Assembly: GCF_900107965.1 (NCBI RefSeq)
Contig: NZ_FNVU01000014.1
Coordinates: forward strand, 139,182 to 203,181
DNA length: 64,000 nucleotides
Source: Actinacidiphila yanglinensis
GTDB taxonomy: Bacteria; Actinomycetota; Actinomycetes; Streptomycetales; Streptomycetaceae
Reading direction: 5' to 3'
This document shows, in pieces, positions 40,620-49,265 of the stretch; positions within the stretch are counted from its first letter, which is position 1, and the number at the start of each line of letters is the position of its first letter. The translations under genes and the position numbers were made by a program. The notes beneath the pieces were generated by a model. It searched no databases. It worked only from the letters and a program-made list of their open reading frames with translations, and was not told the origin of the DNA.

Positions 40620-42511
40620 CCAAGAGCGGCTACTCCAACGTCCTGCACGTCACGATCGCGGGCCGCCCGCTGACCCCCACCCTGTCCACGCTGCTGGTGG
40701 GCGGCTGGGTCGACTTCGGCGCGGCGGTGCCCGGCGCGTTCCAGCTCACCTTCCGCGACCCGAAGCGGAAGGTGCTGGGTGAGGCGGGCGCCAAGATCGG
40801 CGCGGACGTGGTGCTGGCCCCGGTCGCCGACGGCCAGGGCGCCCAGTCCCCGCTGCTGACCGGCGAGATCACCGGCCTGGAGTCGGACTACGACGGCACC
40901 GGCACCTTCAGCGTGATCCGCGGCTACGACCTGGGGCACCGGATGCTGCGCCAGCACCGGGTGATCGCCTACCGCAACATGACCGCGTCCGACATCGTCC
41001 GCAAGCTGGCGGGCCAGGACAAGGTCCCGGTCGGCTCGATCGACAGCACCACCACGGTCTACGAGTTCATCACCCAGGCCAACGTCACCGACTGGGACTT
41101 CCTGAACCGGCTCGCGGACGAGAACGAGCGGGTGCTGTCGCTGAGTTCGAAGGGCAAGCTCCAGTTCGTCAAGCCCGATCCGGCGTCCGGCGCTCCCCCG
41201 GTGAGCACCCCGAGCGAGAAGAGCCCGTACGTCCTGGAGGCCGGGGTCGACATCCTGCGCTGCCGGGCCGCGGTCACCTCCGCGGACCAGGTGGCCAAGG
41301 TCGAGGCGCGCGGCTGGGACGTGACCGCCAAGCGCGACCTGGTCGGCCGCTCGACCGCCGCCGACAACCCCGGCATCAAGATCGGCACCAGTCCGGCCGC
41401 GGCCGTCGCCGCCTTCGGGACCGCGACCCGCGTCGAGACCGACATCCCCTACGACAAGCAGGGCGAGGTGAACAACGCGGCCGACTCGCTGGCCGCGGAC
41501 GTCACCGGTGCCTTCGCCGAGGTCGAGGTGACGGTGCACGGCAACCCCAAGCTGCGTCCGGGCGTTCCGGTCGCCCTCGCCGACGTCGGCGCGCCCTTCG
41601 AGGGCAAGTACACGGTGACCGCCGCCCGGCACACCTTCGGCGAGGGCCGGCACTACGAGACCTGGCTGACCGTCAGCGGCCGCCAGTGGCGCTCGCTGTA
41701 CGGCCTGGCGTCCGGCGGGTCCGGTGGAGGCGCGGGCGGCGCGGCCCGGCTGCCGGGTGTCGCCAACGCGCTCGTCACCGACATCAAGGACCCCCTGAAG
41801 CAGGGCCGGGTCAAGCTGCGCTTCCCGTGGCTGGACGACACCTACATCAGCGACTGGACCAGGACCGTGCAGTTCGGCGGGGTCGGCGGCGGCGGGCTGA
41901 TCGGCCCGGACGTCGGCGACGAGGTGCTGGTCGGGTTCGACCGGGGCGCCCTGGACCACCCGTTCGTCATCGGCGGCCTGTACAACGGCAAGGACCGGCC
42001 GGGCACGGTGGACGTGCCGCCCTACGACGCGACCAGCGGCCGTACCGTCCGGCACACCCTGGCCGACCGCAGCGGCAACCGGCTCGACCTGCTCGACCAG
42101 CGGGTCGGCGGCAAGCGCGGGGTACGCCTGAGCAGCGGCGACAACCGGATGACCGTCAACCTCGACCGCACCCGCACCGAGATCACCGTGGACAGCCAGG
42201 GCTCGGTCACGATCAAGGGCAGCCGGTCCGTCTCCGTGGAGGCGGGCGGGAACCTGTCGCTGAAGGCGGGCGGGCGGCTGTCGCTGAAGAGCGGCGGCGT
42301 CCTCGACATCGAGGCGAGCACCATCAGCGCCCGCTCGCTCGGCGCCTTCGCGATCAACGCGCTGGCCGCACTGGAACTGAACGCGGTGGGCGTCACCACG
42401 GTGTCCGGTGAGGGCGCGCTGATGCTCAGCTCCCCGCTGGACGTCACCATCGACGGTGTCAACGTCATGCTGCTGGGCGTGGTCACCGCCAACGAGATGC
42501 CGGTGGTGTGA
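40616..42511 (+). CDS. VgrG-like spike protein (gp27/gp5 fusion)
   Basis: A 631-residue baseplate spike. Residues 1-360 correspond to the gp27-like hub (ESDYDGTGTFSVIRGYDLGH, FITQANVTDWDFLNRLADEN, FGEGRHYETWLTVSGRQWRS). The gp5-type OB-fold lies at about 385-462 (VTDIKDPLKQGRVKLRFPWL, IGPDVGDEVLVGFDRGALDH, FVIGGLYNGKDRPG). The C-terminal 120 residues form a short beta-helix with repeating strands (GNLSLKAGGRLSLKSGGVLD). The protein trimerises into the membrane-piercing spike. No PAAR tip gene follows, so this helix may itself form the point. Start and stop codons overlap both neighbouring genes. Confidence 0.95.
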   Translation: MTKSGYSNVLHVTIAGRPLTPTLSTLLVGGWVDFGAAVPGAFQLTFRDPKRKVLGEAGAKIGADVVLAPVADGQGAQSPLLTGEITGLESDYDGTGTFSVIRGYDLGHRMLRQHRVIAYRNMTASDIVRKLAGQDKVPVGSIDSTTTVYEFITQANVTDWDFLNRLADENERVLSLSSKGKLQFVKPDPASGAPPVSTPSEKSPYVLEAGVDILRCRAAVTSADQVAKVEARGWDVTAKRDLVGRSTAADNPGIKIGTSPAAAVAAFGTATRVETDIPYDKQGEVNNAADSLAADVTGAFAEVEVTVHGNPKLRPGVPVALADVGAPFEGKYTVTAARHTFGEGRHYETWLTVSGRQWRSLYGLASGGSGGGAGGAARLPGVANALVTDIKDPLKQGRVKLRFPWLDDTYISDWTRTVQFGGVGGGGLIGPDVGDEVLVGFDRGALDHPFVIGGLYNGKDRPGTVDVPPYDATSGRTVRHTLADRSGNRLDLLDQRVGGKRGVRLSSGDNRMTVNLDRTRTEITVDSQGSVTIKGSRSVSVEAGGNLSLKAGGRLSLKSGGVLDIEASTISARSLGAFAINALAALELNAVGVTTVSGEGALMLSSPLDVTIDGVNVMLLGVVTANEMPVV

Positions 42512-42948
42512 TGGCAGAGCAGTTCGTCGGCACGGGATGGGCCTTCCCGCTGCGGATCGGCCCGGGCGGCGGCATCGCCATGGTCAGCGGGCAGCGCGAG
42601 ATCGAGGAGTCGATGCGGCTGGTGCTCGCCACCGCACCGGGCGAGCGGCCGATGCGGCCCGAATTCGGCTGCGCCATCCACGACATGGTCTTCGCGCCCG
42701 TCAACGAGGCCACCGCGGGCCGGATCCAGCACGAGGTGTACGCCAGCCTCGACCGCTGGGAGCCGCGGATCGAGGTGGAGGACGTCGAGGTCACCGCGGG
42801 GGACTCCCAGGGCGTGCTCTACATCGACGTCCGCTACTCGGTGCGCGGCACCAACAACCCGCGCAGCCTGGTCTTCCCGTTCTACGTCATCCCCTCTCAC
42901 GACGAGCCGTCCGAGGACTCCGGACCGGCCACCGAAAGCGACCGCTGA
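42511..42948 (+). CDS. gp25-like baseplate wedge protein
   Basis: A 145-residue protein of the gpW/gp25 family. Key features are TGWAFPLRIGPGGGIAMVSG, EIEESMRLVLATAPGERPMR, PEFGCAIHDMVFAPVNEATA and the E-P-R core in WEPRIEVEDVEV, which is the hallmark of gp25. It initiates sheath polymerisation on the baseplate. The short acidic C-terminal tail (EPSEDSGPATES) is variable. ATGA overlaps exist on both sides. Length is usual for the family. Confidence 0.95.
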   Translation: MAEQFVGTGWAFPLRIGPGGGIAMVSGQREIEESMRLVLATAPGERPMRPEFGCAIHDMVFAPVNEATAGRIQHEVYASLDRWEPRIEVEDVEVTAGDSQGVLYIDVRYSVRGTNNPRSLVFPFYVIPSHDEPSEDSGPATESDR

Positions 42949-44906
42949 TGGCCCTGCCCTCCCCCAACCTCGACGACCGCCGCTTCCAGCAGTTCGTGGA
43001 CGACGCCAAGCGCTACATCCAGCAGCGCGCCCCCGAGTGGACCGACCACAACGTGTCCGACCCCGGCATCACCCTGGTCGAGACCGTGGCCCACATGGCC
43101 GACCAGGTCGTCTACCGGCTCAACCGGGTGCCGGAGAAGAACCACCTCGCCTTCCTGGACCTGATCGGGATCACCCTCTTCCCGCCGTCGGCCGCCCGCA
43201 CCGACGTGACGTTCTGGCTGTCCGCGCCGCTGGGCGAGCCGGTGCGGCTGGCGACCGGCACCGAGGTCGCCACCTCGCGGACCGAGACCGAGGAGGCGGT
43301 GGTCTTCGCCACCGAGGACGAACTCACCGTGGTGCCCTGCGCGTTGGAGTACCTGGTGATGCAGCACGGCGACGCGGCCGCCGTGGACCGCACCTCGGAC
43401 CTGGCCGAGGGCGGCGACCTGCTGTGCTTCAGCCGGTCGCCGCGCCCCGGCGACTGCATGCTGCTGGGCCTGAGCGCCGCGGTGCCGCACTGCGCGGTCG
43501 CGCTGACCCTGGACAGCCGGGTCGACGGCGTGGGCGTGGACCCCCGGCAGCCGCCGCTGGTCTGGGAGGCGTGGACCGCCGACGGCTGGACCGCCTGCGA
43601 GATCGACCGGGACGGCACCGGCGGTCTCAACCGCCCCGGCGAGGTCGTGCTGCACGTCCCGGGCGGGCACACCCTGTCCCGGACCGGCCGGCGTGAGGCG
43701 GGCTGGCTGCGCTGCCGGGTCACCGAGCCGCAGCCGAACCAGCCCTTCTACACCACCTCTCCCACCGTCCGCTCGATCGAGGCGTTCACCATCGGCGGCA
43801 CCACCGGCGTCGTGCACGCCGAGACGGTCCGCGACGAGGCGCTCGGCGAGTCCACCGGGCTGCCCGGCCAGCGGCTGCGGCTGGCGCACTACCCGGTGGT
43901 CGGCGACGTGCCCGCGCTGCACCTCCAGGTCGCGGCGGACGGCGGCTGGACCGACTGGGAGACCGTCGGGCACTTCGCCGCCTCCGGCCCGTACGACCGG
44001 CACGTCACGCTGGACGCCGCCACCGGGGAGATCGCCTTCGGCCCCGCGGTGCGCGAACCCGACGGCACCCTGCGGCAGTACGGGGCGGTGCCCCCGATGG
44101 GCGCCGTGATCCGGGTCCGCCGCTACCGCACCGGCGGCGGCCGGGCCGGCAACGTCGCCCGCGGCACCATCCAGGTGCTGCGCAACTCCGTGCCGTACGT
44201 CGCGGAGGTGGTCAACCGCGAGGCCGCCAAGGGCGGGGTGGACGGCGAGACCGTCGCCGAGGCCAAGGCCCGTGCCCCCATCACCCTGCGCGCCCAGGAC
44301 CGCGCGGTGACCCTGCGGGACTACGAGGAACTCGCCCGCCGCGCCGCCCCGGAGACCGCCCGCATCACCTGCCTGGCCGCCGAGCCGGACCAGCACGGCG
44401 CCCACGCGGTCCGCGTGCTGGTCGTCCCGCAGGCGGTCACCGACCCCGGCGGGCGGCTGCGGTTCGAGCAACTGGTGCCGGACGACGCCCTGCTGGAGCG
44501 GATCACGCACTACCTGGACGACCGGCGGCTGATCGGCACCCGGCTCGCCGTCGGCCCGCCCTACTACCAGGGCGTCACCGTCGTCGCCACGCTGCACGCC
44601 TTCCGCGGCACCGACACCGAACGGGTCAGGCAGCAGGCCCACGACGCCCTCTACCGCCACCTGGACCCGCTCACCGGCGGGGCCCGCGGCACCGGTTGGG
44701 ACTTCGGCCGGCCGGTGCAGGCCGGCGAGCTCTTCGCGGTGCTGCAACGGGTGCCGGGCGTCGAGCTCGTCGACGAGGTGCTGCTGCACCCGGCCGACCC
44801 GCTGACCGGCAAGCGCGGCGACCCGACCGAGCGGATCGACCTCGAACCGCCGTCCCTGGTCTTCTCGTTCGACCACCGGGTGCGCGTGATCGGGGATCAG
44901 GAGTGA
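42948..44906 (+). CDS. Baseplate J-like wedge protein
   Basis: A 652-residue baseplate J/gp6-type protein: ALPSPNLDDRRFQQFVDDAK, WTDHNVSDPGITLVETVAHM, ADQVVYRLNRVPEKNHLAFL and DLIGITLFPPSAARTDVTFW at the start. The central J domain includes GEIAFGPAVREPDGTLRQYG and PPMGAVIRVRRYRTGGGRAG. The C-terminal part contains KARAPITLRAQDRAVTLRDY and ELARRAAPETARITCLAAEP. It links wedge subunits into the ring around the spike. Its stop overlaps the GTG of the next gene. Length and order (gp25, J, I) match eCIS loci. Confidence 0.96.
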   Translation: MALPSPNLDDRRFQQFVDDAKRYIQQRAPEWTDHNVSDPGITLVETVAHMADQVVYRLNRVPEKNHLAFLDLIGITLFPPSAARTDVTFWLSAPLGEPVRLATGTEVATSRTETEEAVVFATEDELTVVPCALEYLVMQHGDAAAVDRTSDLAEGGDLLCFSRSPRPGDCMLLGLSAAVPHCAVALTLDSRVDGVGVDPRQPPLVWEAWTADGWTACEIDRDGTGGLNRPGEVVLHVPGGHTLSRTGRREAGWLRCRVTEPQPNQPFYTTSPTVRSIEAFTIGGTTGVVHAETVRDEALGESTGLPGQRLRLAHYPVVGDVPALHLQVAADGGWTDWETVGHFAASGPYDRHVTLDAATGEIAFGPAVREPDGTLRQYGAVPPMGAVIRVRRYRTGGGRAGNVARGTIQVLRNSVPYVAEVVNREAAKGGVDGETVAEAKARAPITLRAQDRAVTLRDYEELARRAAPETARITCLAAEPDQHGAHAVRVLVVPQAVTDPGGRLRFEQLVPDDALLERITHYLDDRRLIGTRLAVGPPYYQGVTVVATLHAFRGTDTERVRQQAHDALYRHLDPLTGGARGTGWDFGRPVQAGELFAVLQRVPGVELVDEVLLHPADPLTGKRGDPTERIDLEPPSLVFSFDHRVRVIGDQE

Positions 44907-45499
44907 GCGCCCCGGTCGACCCGGAGCAGGCGGAGCCGGGCCGGCGCGGCTCGATCGACGGGCTCGGCTCGTCCTCCCCTCTCGGGCTGATGCTGCCCGC
45001 CGTCTTCGCCGACGACGACCTCGCGCAGCGCTTCGTCGCCGGTCTCGACGAGGTGCTGGCCCCCATCCACAACGTCCTGGACAACCTGGACTCCTACTTC
45101 GCCCCGTCGCTGGCCCCCGCGGACTTCACCCGCTGGCTCGGCGACTGGGTCGGCGCGGAGACCGAGGGCGTCGAGGAGATCGCCGCGCTGCGCCTGGCGG
45201 TGTCGGCCGCCGCGCACCTGCACCGCATCCGCGGCACCCGGCGCGGCCTGGCCGAGGTCGTGCGCCTCGCCTTCGGTGTCGAGCCCGAGATCACCGAGAG
45301 CGGCGCCGCCGCCTGGGACGCGAGGCCGCTGGGTCCGGTCCCCGGCGAGCGGCGCCCGCACCTGCACATCACCCTGCGGCTGCCCGACCCGGGCCCGGCC
45401 GACCAGCACCGGCTGGACCGGCTCGTCGCGGCCGCGCGCCCCGCCCACATGCCCTACACGGTCCAGGTGACCGCGGTGGAAAGGACCTCCCCAAGGTGA
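44903..45499 (+). CDS. P2 gpI-like baseplate protein (TIGR02242 type)
   Basis: A 198-residue wedge protein starting at GTG. Characteristic stretches are SPLGLMLPAVFADDDLAQRF, LDEVLAPIHNVLDNLDSYFA, PADFTRWLGDWVGAETEGVE, AAHLHRIRGTRRGLAEVVRL and the C-terminal ARPAHMPYTVQVT. This is the tail-protein I family that binds baseplate J and recruits fibres in phages. Here no fibre gene follows. It is coupled to J upstream and to the zinc-ribbon membrane protein downstream by overlapping codons. Confidence 0.93.
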   Translation: MSAPVDPEQAEPGRRGSIDGLGSSSPLGLMLPAVFADDDLAQRFVAGLDEVLAPIHNVLDNLDSYFAPSLAPADFTRWLGDWVGAETEGVEEIAALRLAVSAAAHLHRIRGTRRGLAEVVRLAFGVEPEITESGAAAWDARPLGPVPGERRPHLHITLRLPDPGPADQHRLDRLVAAARPAHMPYTVQVTAVERTSPR

Positions 45500-46854
45500 C
45501 CGGACAGAGCTACGAGGCCCAGCCGGCCCGGCAGCAAGCACGGGTCTGCGCGGAGTGCGGCACGCACGCGGGCCCCGACCAGTCGTTCTGCGACGGATGC
45601 GGGGCCGTGCTCGGCTGGGGGCCGTCGAGCCCGGCCGGACCGGCCCGCGGCGCGGACACCGGCGACGGCACCCCCGCCACCGCACCCCCGGCCGAAGATC
45701 CCGGTCCGGCGGCCGGGGGTGCGAGCGCCGGCCCGGGTTCCGCGAGCGAGGGCGGTACCGTGCCCCGCCCGGCCGCTGCCGCGGGGTACCCGGCCGAGGG
45801 CGGCCGCGCCGAGCAGAAGCCCGACGTGGCACCGGAGGCGTCCGCGCCCCCGGGCCACCCGTACGCCGATCCCGGCGCCGGCACGAGCCCCGACGCCGAC
45901 ACCCTGCAACGGCCCCCCGTCGCCGAGCCGCTCCCCGAACAGGGCAACTCGGCCGCGGAGGAGAGGGCCAGGGCGCTGCTCATCCCGGTCGCCGACCCGC
46001 AGCAACGGCTGCCCACCGCACCGTCGGTGGGGGCGGTCATGCCGGGTCGTCCGGCCGCGGCGCGGCCCCTGGTCAGGGCGCCCGGCGGGCTGCCCGACGA
46101 CGACGGTCCGCTCGCCTGCCCGTGGTGCGGCACCGGCAACCGGACCGACCGGCACTTCTGCCGGCGCTGCGCGATGCCCATGGCGGGACGCCCGGAGGAC
46201 GACCCGGCGCGGCGCCGCCCGTGGTGGCGGCGGCTGCTGGACTTCCGCCGCCGGGAGGCGCCGTGGGCCGGTGACCGGCCGCGGCTGCGCCGGAACCTGG
46301 GCCGCGTGGTGACCTGGGTGGCGGGGGCGGGCGCCGCCGTCCTCGTGGTGGTGGGCGCGACGCACATCGACGACGGGGTGCACGCGACGCAGGACCACTT
46401 CGCCAAGCGGGCCCCGGTCGTTCCCGACTCCGTGACGGCCTCGCGCTCCTTCAAGGGCCACAGTCCGAAGCTGGCGTTCGACGAGTTCAACAACACCTGG
46501 TGGGGGCCGGGCATCTCGGAGTCCGGGGCCGGGCAGTGGCTGGAGGCGCGGTTCGTCGAACCCGTGCACCTGCTCAACCTGGTGATCACGCCCGGCGAGT
46601 CGACCCAGCCGGGCGACCTGTCGAAGTCCGCGGAGCCGCACCAGCTCGACGTCACGGTCACCACCTCCGACGGGAAGACCGAGGTCCGGCACGTCACCCT
46701 CGACCAGGGCAGCGGCGGCCAGACCGTCTCCTTCCGGGCCACGAAGGTCACGTCGGTCAGGTTCACCGTGCGCTCGTCGTACGCGGCCGCGTCGAACAAG
46801 CAAGTCGCCATCGCCGAGGTGGAGTTCTTCGGACCGAAGCACTCCGGCGGCTGA
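45496..46854 (+). CDS. Zinc-ribbon / transmembrane / discoidin-domain protein, candidate CIS membrane anchor
   Basis: A 452-residue protein starting at GTG inside the previous stop. A first zinc ribbon lies at about 18-37 (CAECGTHAGPDQSFCDGCG). A disordered Pro/Ala/Glu-rich stretch leads to a second ribbon near 205-228 (CPWCGTGNRTDRHFCRRCAM). A basic segment (RRRPWWRRLLDFRRRE) precedes one membrane helix at about 270-290 (VVTWVAGAGAAVLVVVGATH). The outside part (about 310-450) is an F5/8 type C (discoidin) fold: FDEFNNTWWGPGISESGAGQ, ARFVEPVHLLNLVITPGEST, VAIAEVEFFG. The zinc ribbons thus face the cytosol and the lectin-like domain faces the wall. I recall a conserved membrane protein, CisA, required for membrane association of the S. 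coelicolor CIS; this layout fits, pending comparison. Confidence 0.85.
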   Translation: MTGQSYEAQPARQQARVCAECGTHAGPDQSFCDGCGAVLGWGPSSPAGPARGADTGDGTPATAPPAEDPGPAAGGASAGPGSASEGGTVPRPAAAAGYPAEGGRAEQKPDVAPEASAPPGHPYADPGAGTSPDADTLQRPPVAEPLPEQGNSAAEERARALLIPVADPQQRLPTAPSVGAVMPGRPAAARPLVRAPGGLPDDDGPLACPWCGTGNRTDRHFCRRCAMPMAGRPEDDPARRRPWWRRLLDFRRREAPWAGDRPRLRRNLGRVVTWVAGAGAAVLVVVGATHIDDGVHATQDHFAKRAPVVPDSVTASRSFKGHSPKLAFDEFNNTWWGPGISESGAGQWLEARFVEPVHLLNLVITPGESTQPGDLSKSAEPHQLDVTVTTSDGKTEVRHVTLDQGSGGQTVSFRATKVTSVRFTVRSSYAAASNKQVAIAEVEFFGPKHSGG

Positions 46855-46860
46855 CCCCCC

Positions 46861-46907
46861 GGCAGGGCGCGGCACCCGGGCCGGCGGTCCGGGTGCCGCG
46901 CCCTGCC
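46861..46907 (+). terminator. Terminator hairpin of the CIS structural operon
   Basis: A perfect 19-bp GC-rich stem (46861-46879 with 46889-46907) and a 9-base loop, starting seven bases after the last stop codon. No T-tract, as at 9510. Confidence 0.85.
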
Positions 46908-47250
46908 GCTGTCGGCCACCGTCCCGTCACCGTGTGCGAGCACCACGCACCCGGTGTGTGGCATCGGTCACGTGGCGATCGGGGCCCCGGCGCGCGCCGG
47001 AGCCCGGATCGGCGGGCGGGGAGCGGCACTTGCGCGGGGCGCGCGGCACCCGACGGCCATCCGGAAATGGCGGGGAGTTTTCACCGGCTCTAGGGATATG
47101 TGCCCTTACTGTCGTACTTTTCCAGAGCGTACGAGGAGGACCCCGCCAGGACCCGGACCGTGCGCCGGCGAGCGGCACCCCGAAGGCGCGGCGCGCCGTG
47201 AAGCGTCGTCCGGGCTCCCCGATGGGCCCGGGGCCCGGAGGGAGCGGAGC
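46908..47250. other. Intergenic region after the CIS operon
   Basis: No gene seen. Around 47085-47130 the GC content drops (TAGGGATATGTGCCCTTAC, TACTTTTCC), a plausible promoter zone for the downstream Tat-exported protein. GGAGGGAGCGG at 47238-47248 is its ribosome-binding site. Confidence 0.45.
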
Positions 47251-48675
47251 GTGTCGGAACGGAATCACCCGGTGCCCGGTGCATCGCGCGGGCTGAACCG
47301 CAGGAGGCTGCTCCAGGCGGCCGGCCTCGGCGCGGGAGTACTGGCCGCGGGCGGCACCGCGGCGGGCCTGGCGGCCACGTCCGGAGACGCGCACGGCACC
47401 GCGGACGACGCGGCATCGGCGGTGGACGCCGCGGCGAGCGCCGACCTGCCGCTGACCGGCGGTCCGGACTTCCCGATCGGCCTGTACTGGCCGCCGCACC
47501 CGTTCGAGACCACCCCGGCCCGCTACCGGGAGATCACCGACGCGGGCTTCACCTTCCTGATCACCGGCAACTACCAGCTCGACGAGGCCAGCGCGAACCA
47601 GGCGCTGTCCATGGCCGACCAGGTGGGCCTGAAGGTGCTGGTCGCCGGCGACCCGCGGGTGGGGGTGGTCGCGCAGCACATGACCGTCACCGACGACCGG
47701 AGCGTGCCGGCCTCGATCACCACCGCCGACGCCTCCGACTGGATACGCTCGGCCACCGCGAGCTACGCGCACCACACGTCGTTCGCCGGCTTCAGCCTCT
47801 ACGACGAGCCGGCCACCAGCCGTTTCCCGACCGTCGGCGCCCTGACCGGCATCGTCCGCACGACCGCCCCCACCCTGCTGCCGTACGCCAACATCAACCG
47901 CGGCAACGGGGCGCACTACACCCGTTTCGTGCAGCAGTACCTCGACACGGTCAAGCCGTCGCTGATCTCCTTCGACCGCTACCCGATCCTCACCGACCGC
48001 GTCGACACGGACTACTTCGACACCTGGGCGCGGGTACGCACGGCCGCGCTGGCGGCGGGCATCCCGGCGTGGACGTACATCCAGTCCACGGGCTTCAGCG
48101 GGCACGCGACCCCGACGGCGTCACAGCTGGCCTGGCAGGTCAACGTCAGCCTCGCGTACGGCTGCAAGGGCATCCAGTACTTCACCTACTGGACCCCCGA
48201 CGCCGCCCGCGGCGAGGGCTACACCGAGGCGCTCATCACCACCGACGGCCGCCGCACCCCGCTCTACGCGGCCGCCGCCACCCTCAACAGCACCTGGCTG
48301 CAACCCGTCGGCCGCCAACTCAAGCCGCTGGTCTCGGAGTCCGTCCAGCACGCCAACGACACCCCGCTGCCCACCGGGACGACCGCCTTCGCGCCCGGCA
48401 GCCACCTCACGGGCGCCACCGGCGACCCGGCGATCCTCGGGCTGTTCAAGGCCGCCCCGGGCGCCTCCGACGACGGCACCCGCCACCTGCTGGTCACCAA
48501 CCGCGACCCGGACCGGCCCGCCACCGTCAGGATCGGCCTCGACCGGTCGGCCGTGGGCGGGGTCTCCCGCTTCGCGCCCTCGACCGGCACCTATCCGCGG
48601 GCGAGCGGCGCGGCCGAGGTGGACGTCACCCTCGCCGCGGGCGGCGCTGCGCTGTACCGCCTGTCCCCGCGCTGA
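47251..48675 (+). CDS. Tat-exported TIM-barrel glycosidase-like protein
   Basis: A 474-residue protein starting at GTG behind GGAGGGAGCGG. The N-terminus NRRRLLQAAGLGAGVLAAGG is a twin-arginine signal, followed by an Ala/Asp-rich linker. The mature part looks like a (beta/alpha)8 barrel: FPIGLYWPPHPFETTPARYR, EITDAGFTFLITGNYQL, VGLKVLVAGDPR, FAGFSLYDEPATSRFP with a candidate catalytic Glu, SLISFDRYPIL and YGCKGIQYFTYWTPD. A beta-sandwich of about 110 residues (HLLVTNRDPDRPATVRIGLD) closes the protein, as in many glycoside hydrolases. The exact family and substrate are not recognisable. It lies outside the CIS operon, beyond the terminator, and its relation to the CIS is open. Confidence 0.75.
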   Translation: MSERNHPVPGASRGLNRRRLLQAAGLGAGVLAAGGTAAGLAATSGDAHGTADDAASAVDAAASADLPLTGGPDFPIGLYWPPHPFETTPARYREITDAGFTFLITGNYQLDEASANQALSMADQVGLKVLVAGDPRVGVVAQHMTVTDDRSVPASITTADASDWIRSATASYAHHTSFAGFSLYDEPATSRFPTVGALTGIVRTTAPTLLPYANINRGNGAHYTRFVQQYLDTVKPSLISFDRYPILTDRVDTDYFDTWARVRTAALAAGIPAWTYIQSTGFSGHATPTASQLAWQVNVSLAYGCKGIQYFTYWTPDAARGEGYTEALITTDGRRTPLYAAAATLNSTWLQPVGRQLKPLVSESVQHANDTPLPTGTTAFAPGSHLTGATGDPAILGLFKAAPGASDDGTRHLLVTNRDPDRPATVRIGLDRSAVGGVSRFAPSTGTYPRASGAAEVDVTLAAGGAALYRLSPR

Positions 48676-48681
48676 ACGGCC

Positions 48682-49164
48682 CTACGGCTGCTCGGCGTTG
48701 AGGTGCTCGGCGAGCCGGAAGAGCGCCGGCAGCGCGGCGCGGACCGCGGCGCGGTCGGCGTCGTCGAGGGCGGCGAGCGCGCCGTCGAGCCGCCGCTCGT
48801 GCGCCCGGGTCCAGGCGGCGAGCTGTTCGCGGCCGGCGTCGGTGAGCGCGACGGCCGCGGCGCGGCGCTCGCCCGGGTCGACGTCGCGGGTGACCAGGCC
48901 CGAGCCGATCATCTGGCTGACCAGGCCGCTGACGGTGCTGTTGGCCAGCCGCTGCCGGGCGGCCAGTTCGCTGACCCGGGCCGGGGAGCGCTCGGCGAGC
49001 ACCTGGAGGAGTTCGACCTGCGCCATCGGCAGCGTCTCCCACGGGTAGTCGGTCCGGATCGACGCGCGCAGCGCGCGGCGCAGGCGGGTGACGGCCTCGG
49101 TGAGCCGGCGGGAGTCCGAGGCGTCACCGGACGCGGCGAGTTCGGGGGACGGCTGCGACGACAT
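48682..49164 (-). CDS. MarR-family transcription regulator
   Basis: A 160-residue DNA-binding protein. The start ATG at 49164 begins SSQPSPELAASGDASDSRRL. The winged helix occupies about 45-125: YPWETLPMAQVELLQVLAER, ARVSELAARQRLANSTVSGL, VSQMIGSGLVTRDVDPGERR and AVALTDAGREQLAAWTRAH, the last being the typical wing and dimer helix. It would repress an adjacent operon and release it on ligand binding. It lies 101 bases downstream of the MFS exporter gene on the same strand, so it may share its transcript and regulate it. The operator-like dyad at 50807-50823 ahead of the exporter is a candidate target. Confidence 0.9.
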   Translation of the reverse strand: MSSQPSPELAASGDASDSRRLTEAVTRLRRALRASIRTDYPWETLPMAQVELLQVLAERSPARVSELAARQRLANSTVSGLVSQMIGSGLVTRDVDPGERRAAAVALTDAGREQLAAWTRAHERRLDGALAALDDADRAAVRAALPALFRLAEHLNAEQP

Positions 49165-49265
49165 GGGCCCAGCGTACGGCCCGGCGCCACCCGCCCGGCA
49201 GCGTCGCGGACGGCGGCGCCGCGGGGGTGGACTCCCCCGGCCGGCCGTGCCCACCGTGTCCCACC

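Noticed and set aside
25408..46907. Interpretation as a prophage
   Set aside because: No capsid, terminase, portal, integrase, lysis or replication genes. AAA+, DUF4255 and DUF4157 genes identify a contractile injection system instead.
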